A stretch of 64,000 nucleotides of DNA from Acidobacteriota bacterium. Its GTDB lineage: Bacteria > Acidobacteriota > Vicinamibacteria > Vicinamibacterales > UBA2999. The stretch is from assembly GCA_947482665.1 (NCBI GenBank), contig CANKJK010000002.1:62001-126000 (forward strand), written 5' to 3'. Below the pieces are notes generated by a model that made no database searches, was not told where the DNA came from, and was given only the letters and a program-made list of their open reading frames with translations. Each line of letters starts with the position of its first letter. Position 1 is the stretch's first letter. Position numbers and translations under genes: made by a program. Of this stretch, positions 59,681 to 64,000 are shown one piece after another.

Positions 59681-60739
59681 ATGAAGATCATGCGTGCACT
59701 GATGGTCACGGCTGCCGTGCTGACGGTGGCCTGCGGCGGCGGGACTCCCGCCGGCAACGCGACGGCACCCCAGGCGTCGAAGGAGCTCCAAATCAACGGC
59801 GCGGGAGCCACCTTCCCGTATCCCATCTATTCGAAGTGGTTCTCGGAGTACAACACGCTCCACCCCGAGGTCCGCATCAACTACCAGTCCATTGGTTCGG
59901 GCGGCGGCATTCGCCAGCTCACCAACCAGACGGTGTTCTTCGGCGCCACCGACGGCCCGATGTCTGAGGAGCAGTTGAAGGCCGCTCCCGGCCCCGTGCT
60001 GCACTTCCCCACCGTGCTGGGTGCGGTGGTCCCCATCTACAACGTGCCCGGCATTGAGGGCGACCTGCGGTTCTCGGGCGCCGTGCTGGCCGACATCTAC
60101 CTCGGCAAGATCAAGAAGTGGAATGACCCGGCACTCGCCAAGCTCAATGCCGGCGTGAAGCTGCCGGCCACGGACATCACCGTCGTGCACCGCTCGGATG
60201 GGTCGGGCACGACCTTCATCTTCGTGGACTTCCTCTCGAAGGTCTCTCCGGCGTTCAAGGAGAAGGTTGGCGTGGCGACCTCGGTCAACTGGCCGGTCGG
60301 CGTGGGCGGCAAAGGCAACGAGGGCGTCGCCGGGCTGGTGACGCAGACGCCGGGCTCCATCGGGTACGTCGAACTCATCTACGCCAAACAGACCAAGACC
60401 GCCTACGGCGCGGTGCAGAACGCCGCGGGTGAGTTCGTGAAGGCCTCCGTGGAAGCCGTGACGGCCGCCGCGGCCGAGGCCGCCGCGAACATGCCGGCGG
60501 ACTTCCGGGTGTCCATCACGAACGCCCCTGGCAAGACGGCGTATCCGATTGCCTCGTTCACGTGGATGCTGCTCTTCGAGAACCCCACGGACAAGGCCCA
60601 GAGCGCCGCCATGGTGAACTTCCTCAAGTGGGCCCTGACCGACGGCCAGAAGGGCGCCACCGAACTCGGCTACGCCCCGCTGCCGGCCTCGGTGATCTCG
60701 CTCGAGCAGGCTGCCCTCGCAAAGGTCAAGGTCTCTTAG
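59681..60739 (+). CDS. pstS: Phosphate ABC transporter substrate-binding lipoprotein PstS
   Basis: A 352-residue binding protein. The N-terminus has a lipobox (AAVLTVACGGG), so it should be lipid-anchored, unlike the paralogue at 28.7 kb. Signatures are INGAGATFPYPIYSKWFSEY, SIGSGGGIRQL, FFGATDGPMS and HRSDGSGTTFIFVDFL. It delivers phosphate to PstCA. The ATG at 59681 coincides with the predicted transcription start; internal ATGs at 59690 and 59702 would still leave a signal sequence. It is the first gene of pstSCAB-phoU. Confidence 0.94.
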   Translation: MKIMRALMVTAAVLTVACGGGTPAGNATAPQASKELQINGAGATFPYPIYSKWFSEYNTLHPEVRINYQSIGSGGGIRQLTNQTVFFGATDGPMSEEQLKAAPGPVLHFPTVLGAVVPIYNVPGIEGDLRFSGAVLADIYLGKIKKWNDPALAKLNAGVKLPATDITVVHRSDGSGTTFIFVDFLSKVSPAFKEKVGVATSVNWPVGVGGKGNEGVAGLVTQTPGSIGYVELIYAKQTKTAYGAVQNAAGEFVKASVEAVTAAAAEAAANMPADFRVSITNAPGKTAYPIASFTWMLLFENPTDKAQSAAMVNFLKWALTDGQKGATELGYAPLPASVISLEQAALAKVKVS

Positions 60740-60760
60740 CCCGGCTTCGCCGGACCGGTC

Positions 60761-61699
60761 ATGCGCGCACGTTCCCAGGACCTCGGGTTCCGCCTCACGA
60801 CGGGCGCGTTTGCGGCCGCATTGGCCGCCATCGTGATCGGCGTGGGCGTGGCACTCGTCAGCCAGTCGTGGCTGACCATCCAGAAGTTCGGGCTGGGATT
60901 CTGGAGCACGAGCACGTGGGACCCGGTCGCCGGCGACTTCGGAGCGCTCCCCTTCATCTGGGGCACGCTCTACTCCTCCATACTCGCGCTGCTCATTGCG
61001 ACACCCATCGCACTGGGCATCGCGGTGTTCATTTCCGAACTCTGCCCGGCCCGCCTCCGGACACCGCTGGTGTTCCTGACGGAATTGCTGGCCGCCATCC
61101 CGTCGATTGTCTACGGTCTGTGGGGCATCTTCGTGCTCGTCCCGGCCGTGCGCAGCCTCCAGACGCATGTGCCGGACGCCCTGCGCGCGCTGCCGATCTT
61201 TGCGGGCCCGCCGCTCGGCGTCGGCATGCTCTCGGCCGCGCTGATTCTCGCCATCATGGTCGTGCCGTTCACGTCGTCGGTGGCACGTGAAGTCCTGAAG
61301 TCCGTTCCGGTGACCCAGCGGGAGGGCGCCTACGCCCTCGGCGCGACGCGCTTTGAAGCCATCCGCGCCGCGATGTACTTCGCCCGCACGGGCATCGTCG
61401 GCGCGGTGATGCTGGGCTTCGGGCGGGCACTGGGTGAAACCATGGCCGTCACGATGGTCATCGGCAACAACCCGCAGGTGTCGGCCTCGCTCTTCGCCCC
61501 GCAGTACACGATGGCCGCGGTCATCGCGAACGAATTCACCGAGGCGGCGGACGCCCTCTACCTGAACGCACTCGTCGAGATTGGTCTCGTGCTCTTTGCC
61601 ATCACGCTCGTGGTCAATGGGCTCTCGCGCCTGCTCATCTGGTCGATGGCCCGCGGCGCGCGCGGCCCGCGCCGGAAGCCGGCTGGAGCTGCGGCATGA
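60761..61699 (+). CDS. pstC: Phosphate ABC transporter permease PstC
   Basis: A 312-residue inner-membrane permease with about six helices. IVIGVGVALVSQSWLTIQKF starts helix 1, GTLYSSILALLIATPIALGI follows, and the EAA-like loop is REGAYALGATRFEAIRAAMY. ARTGIVGAVMLGFGRALGET is the PstC signature. It forms the channel with PstA, driven by PstB. ATG 60761 is 21 bp after pstS, and the stop overlaps pstA by 4 bp (ATGA). Confidence 0.93.
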   Translation: MRARSQDLGFRLTTGAFAAALAAIVIGVGVALVSQSWLTIQKFGLGFWSTSTWDPVAGDFGALPFIWGTLYSSILALLIATPIALGIAVFISELCPARLRTPLVFLTELLAAIPSIVYGLWGIFVLVPAVRSLQTHVPDALRALPIFAGPPLGVGMLSAALILAIMVVPFTSSVAREVLKSVPVTQREGAYALGATRFEAIRAAMYFARTGIVGAVMLGFGRALGETMAVTMVIGNNPQVSASLFAPQYTMAAVIANEFTEAADALYLNALVEIGLVLFAITLVVNGLSRLLIWSMARGARGPRRKPAGAAA

Positions 61700-62544
61700 G
61701 CCACACCGCGTATCGGACGCTCCTCTCGCGCCTGTTCGTCGGGGCCTGTGGCCTCGCGGTCCTGGTGGCGCTCATCCCGCTTGCGTTCATCCTCTTCTTT
61801 GTCGTCAGCCAGGGATTCCAGGCGCTGAACCTCGACTTCTTCACGCACATGCCGAAACCGGTGGGCCAACCCGGAGGGGGCATGGCCAACGCGATCGTGG
61901 GCACGCTCATCCTGAGCGGACTCGCCGCACTCCTGGCCGTCCCGGTTGGCGTCATGAGCGGCGTCTACCTCTCGGAGTATCCGCAGACACGCCTGGCCTC
62001 CGCCGTCCGCTTCGCGTCGGACACGCTCAATGGCGTGCCGTCGATCGTCATCGGCGTCTTTGCCTACGGGCTGGCCGTGCTGCCGTTCAAGCAGTTCAGT
62101 ACGCTGGCGGGCGGTCTCGCGCTCGGGATCATGATGATTCCCATCGTCACGAAGACGACCGAGGAACTGCTGGTCCTGGTGCCGGGCTCCATGCGAGAGG
62201 GCGCGCTGGCACTGGGCGCGACGCGGGGCCGGGCGGTCTTCAGCGTCATCATTCCGGCCGCGCTCCCGGGTATCATCACCGGCATCGTGCTGGCCCTGGC
62301 CCGAATCGCCGGCGAAACGGCGCCGCTGCTGTTTACCGCCTTCAACAACCGCTTCTTCTCGACGAGCCTGACGCAACCAATCTCGTCGATCACGGTTCAG
62401 GTCTACACCTACGCGATCTCGCCCTATGAAGACTGGCACCGCCAGGCCTGGGCGGGCGCGCTGGTGCTCATCACGATCGTCCTCGTCTGCTCCATGCTCG
62501 CGCGCCTCGCCACGTCGCGGGTGTCGCGCCTGAGAACCCGATGA
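61696..62544 (+). CDS. pstA: Phosphate ABC transporter permease PstA
   Basis: A 282-residue inner-membrane permease. [60 protein letters not shown] and [20 protein letters not shown] are the PstA family segments. About six helices are predicted. It pairs with PstC. Its start overlaps the pstC stop and its stop overlaps the pstB start, each by 4 bp, so the three are tightly coupled. Confidence 0.93.
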   Translation: MSHTAYRTLLSRLFVGACGLAVLVALIPLAFILFFVVSQGFQALNLDFFTHMPKPVGQPGGGMANAIVGTLILSGLAALLAVPVGVMSGVYLSEYPQTRLASAVRFASDTLNGVPSIVIGVFAYGLAVLPFKQFSTLAGGLALGIMMIPIVTKTTEELLVLVPGSMREGALALGATRGRAVFSVIIPAALPGIITGIVLALARIAGETAPLLFTAFNNRFFSTSLTQPISSITVQVYTYAISPYEDWHRQAWAGALVLITIVLVCSMLARLATSRVSRLRTR

Positions 62545-63380
62545 CCGACGTCCCGACGCACGCCACGCATCTGCCGCCCCGTCCCACCGTCGTGCGAGCC
62601 GATCGCGACGGTGTTGCGGATGCCACCGTCAAGGTGGATGTGCAGAACCTTTCCTTCTACTACGGGGCCAAACGGGCGCTTGAAGGGATCTCGCTCCAGG
62701 CGCAGACCAACCGGGTGACGGCCTTCATCGGCCCGTCAGGCTGCGGCAAGAGCACGTTTCTGCGGACGCTGAACCGGATGAACGACATCATCCCGGGCAC
62801 GCGGGTCGAGGGCTCGGCCCGCATTGACGGTCAGGACATCTACGCGCCGAACGTCGACGTCGTCGAGCTGCGCCGCCGCGTCGGCATGGTCTTCCAGAAG
62901 TCGAACCCGTTTCCCAAGTCGATCTTCGAAAACGTCGCCTACGGACTGCGGATCAACCGGCTCGTCACCTCAAAGGCGGAGATCGCCGAGCGGGTCGAGG
63001 AAAGCCTGCGCTCCGCCGCGCTCTGGGATGAGGTCAAGGACCGGGTGCACGACTCGGCGCTCGCGCTCTCCGGCGGGCAGCAGCAGCGGCTCTGTATCGC
63101 CCGCGCCCTTGCCGTCAGGCCCGACGTACTGCTGATGGACGAACCCGCCTCGGCGCTGGACCCTATCGCGACACAGCGTATCGAGGAACTGATCTACCGG
63201 CTGAAATCGCAGTACACGATCATCATCGTCACGCACAACATGCAGCAGGCCGCCCGGGTCTCCGACCACACGGCGTTCTTCTGGATGGGCAAACTCGTCG
63301 AGTTCGACCGTACGGAGCGTATCTTCACAGCCCCGCGCGAGAAACTGACGGAAGACTACGTCACCGGTCGATTCGGGTAG
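62541..63380 (+). CDS. pstB: Phosphate ABC transporter ATP-binding protein PstB
   Basis: A 279-residue ATPase. Walker A is [20 protein letters not shown], the signature is [20 protein letters not shown], and Walker B is [13 protein letters not shown], followed by the switch histidine in [16 protein letters not shown]. The NRMND and IPGTRVEG features are specific to PstB. About 30 extra N-terminal residues precede [18 protein letters not shown]. It energises PstCA and takes part in signalling with PhoU. Confidence 0.95.
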   Translation: MTDVPTHATHLPPRPTVVRADRDGVADATVKVDVQNLSFYYGAKRALEGISLQAQTNRVTAFIGPSGCGKSTFLRTLNRMNDIIPGTRVEGSARIDGQDIYAPNVDVVELRRRVGMVFQKSNPFPKSIFENVAYGLRINRLVTSKAEIAERVEESLRSAALWDEVKDRVHDSALALSGGQQQRLCIARALAVRPDVLLMDEPASALDPIATQRIEELIYRLKSQYTIIIVTHNMQQAARVSDHTAFFWMGKLVEFDRTERIFTAPREKLTEDYVTGRFG

Positions 63381-63390
63381 GGAGAGCGCC

Positions 63391-64000
63391 GTGGAACGAC
63401 ACTTTCAGGAAGAACTGCAAACGCTGCAGGAACGGCTGCTCGAAATGGGTGGCCTGGCGGAGGAGCGCGTGCGCTCGGCTGTCGCCGGCCTCGCCGGGAG
63501 CGACATTCCCAGGCTGACCACCGTCAGCGGCGGGGACGAACCCATCAACGAGCTCCACATCGAAATCGACCGCCGGGCGTTCCAGCTCCTGGCCCTGCAC
63601 CAGCCAATGGCGGTGGACCTGCGCGCCATCGTGGCGGCGCTCAAGATCAACACCGACCTTGAGCGGGTCGGCGACCTCGCCGTCAACGTGGCCGAGGCGG
63701 CCAGGCGCTATCTGATGCACCCGCCGGTGAAGCAGCTCCTCGACATCCCCCGCATGGGCGACATCGCCCAGGCCATGCTGCGAGACGCCCTCGACGCCTT
63801 CGTGAAGCGTGATCTCGACCTGGCGCAGCACGTCCTCGACGAGGACGACTCGCTCGACGCCCTCAAGAGCCAGATCTTCCGGGAACTGCTGGCCTACATG
63901 GTCCGCGACCAGGCCACGGTCGAACCGGCCCTCGACCTGATTCTGATTTCGCGGCACCTCGAGCGCATCGGCGACCATGCCACCAACATCGCCGAGGACG
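63391..64000 (+). CDS. phoU: Phosphate signalling protein PhoU, partial (3' end outside window)
   Basis: About 203 of the usual 220-240 residues are visible. GTG 63391 follows GGGAG and starts ERHFQEELQTLQERLLEMGG. The two PhoU helical repeats contain the metal-binding motifs DLRAIVAALKINTDLERVGD and ISRHLERIGDHATNIAED. PhoU with PstSCAB keeps the PhoR-type kinase inactive when phosphate is plentiful. It begins 10 bp after pstB and is the last gene of the pst operon seen here. Confidence 0.93.
   Translation, partial: MERHFQEELQTLQERLLEMGGLAEERVRSAVAGLAGSDIPRLTTVSGGDEPINELHIEIDRRAFQLLALHQPMAVDLRAIVAALKINTDLERVGDLAVNVAEAARRYLMHPPVKQLLDIPRMGDIAQAMLRDALDAFVKRDLDLAQHVLDEDDSLDALKSQIFRELLAYMVRDQATVEPALDLILISRHLERIGDHATNIAED

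Overview
The window is a high-GC stretch of a bacterial chromosome that looks like an acidobacterium, probably of the Vicinamibacteria type. This is inferred from three large TonB-dependent receptors with an N-terminal carboxypeptidase-regulatory domain, the compact imuA-imuB-dnaE2 set, and 3' repeats of a kind I associate with Acidobacteria. No database search was possible. I saw no rRNA, tRNA, CRISPR array or intact insertion sequence. dnaE2 runs off the left edge and phoU off the right.

Layout. 1-4.25 kb: imuA-imuB-dnaE2 translesion-synthesis operon (minus) with a recognisable promoter. 4.3-5.0 kb: vapBC toxin-antitoxin pair. 5.0-6.7 kb: DUF47 protein plus Pit low-affinity phosphate transporter. 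6.9-14.8 kb: a TonB receptor, an OmpR-type regulator with a PhoR-like kinase, and a convergent hybrid kinase. 14.9-16.5 kb: a small membrane-protein gene and its partial duplicate, flanking a cysteine-rich gene of unknown function. 16.5-23.2 kb (minus): an exported helical-repeat protein, an exported TPR-CHAT protease, a VOC protein, a GMC oxidoreductase and a Gfo/Idh/MocA oxidoreductase. 23.2-28.5 kb: arsenic resistance, with arsR divergent from arsM, aquaporin, an arsD fusion, arsA and arsC. 28.6-34.7 kb (minus): pstS, an outer-membrane porin and a TonB receptor. Then chrA, a third TonB receptor and a glycerophosphodiester phosphodiesterase.

40.4-55.4 kb holds polyphosphate kinase, a Tat-exported PhoX phosphatase, a PHP-domain protein, a GT4 glycosyltransferase, a PmtA-like phospholipid methyltransferase, a class III aminotransferase, phosphatidylserine decarboxylase, a membrane protein, a 965-residue glycosyltransferase-CBS-histidine kinase-receiver fusion and a PhoB-type regulator. 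55.4-64 kb holds a lipid kinase, a SixA-like phosphatase, a CHAD protein and Ppx with an HD domain, then pstS-pstC-pstA-pstB-phoU.

The unifying theme is phosphate. Genes for uptake (Pit, Pst, porin, TonB), scavenging (PhoX, GlpQ-like), storage (Ppk, Ppx, CHAD), membrane phospholipids (Psd, PmtA, lipid kinase) and defence against the phosphate analogue arsenate sit together. Four promoters (pstS, the PhoB-type gene, the porin and one TonB receptor) share one architecture: four five-base units of GTAAC type spaced exactly 11 bp apart, then a TAnnnT -10 element beginning exactly 15 bp after the last unit starts. At pstS and the PhoB-type gene the start codon lies exactly where transcription should begin, so both mRNAs may be leaderless. 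The strongest candidates for new biology are this promoter class, the glycosyltransferase-kinase fusion beside the PhoB-type gene, and the ArsD-AhpD-like fusion in an ars operon that has arsA but no arsB.
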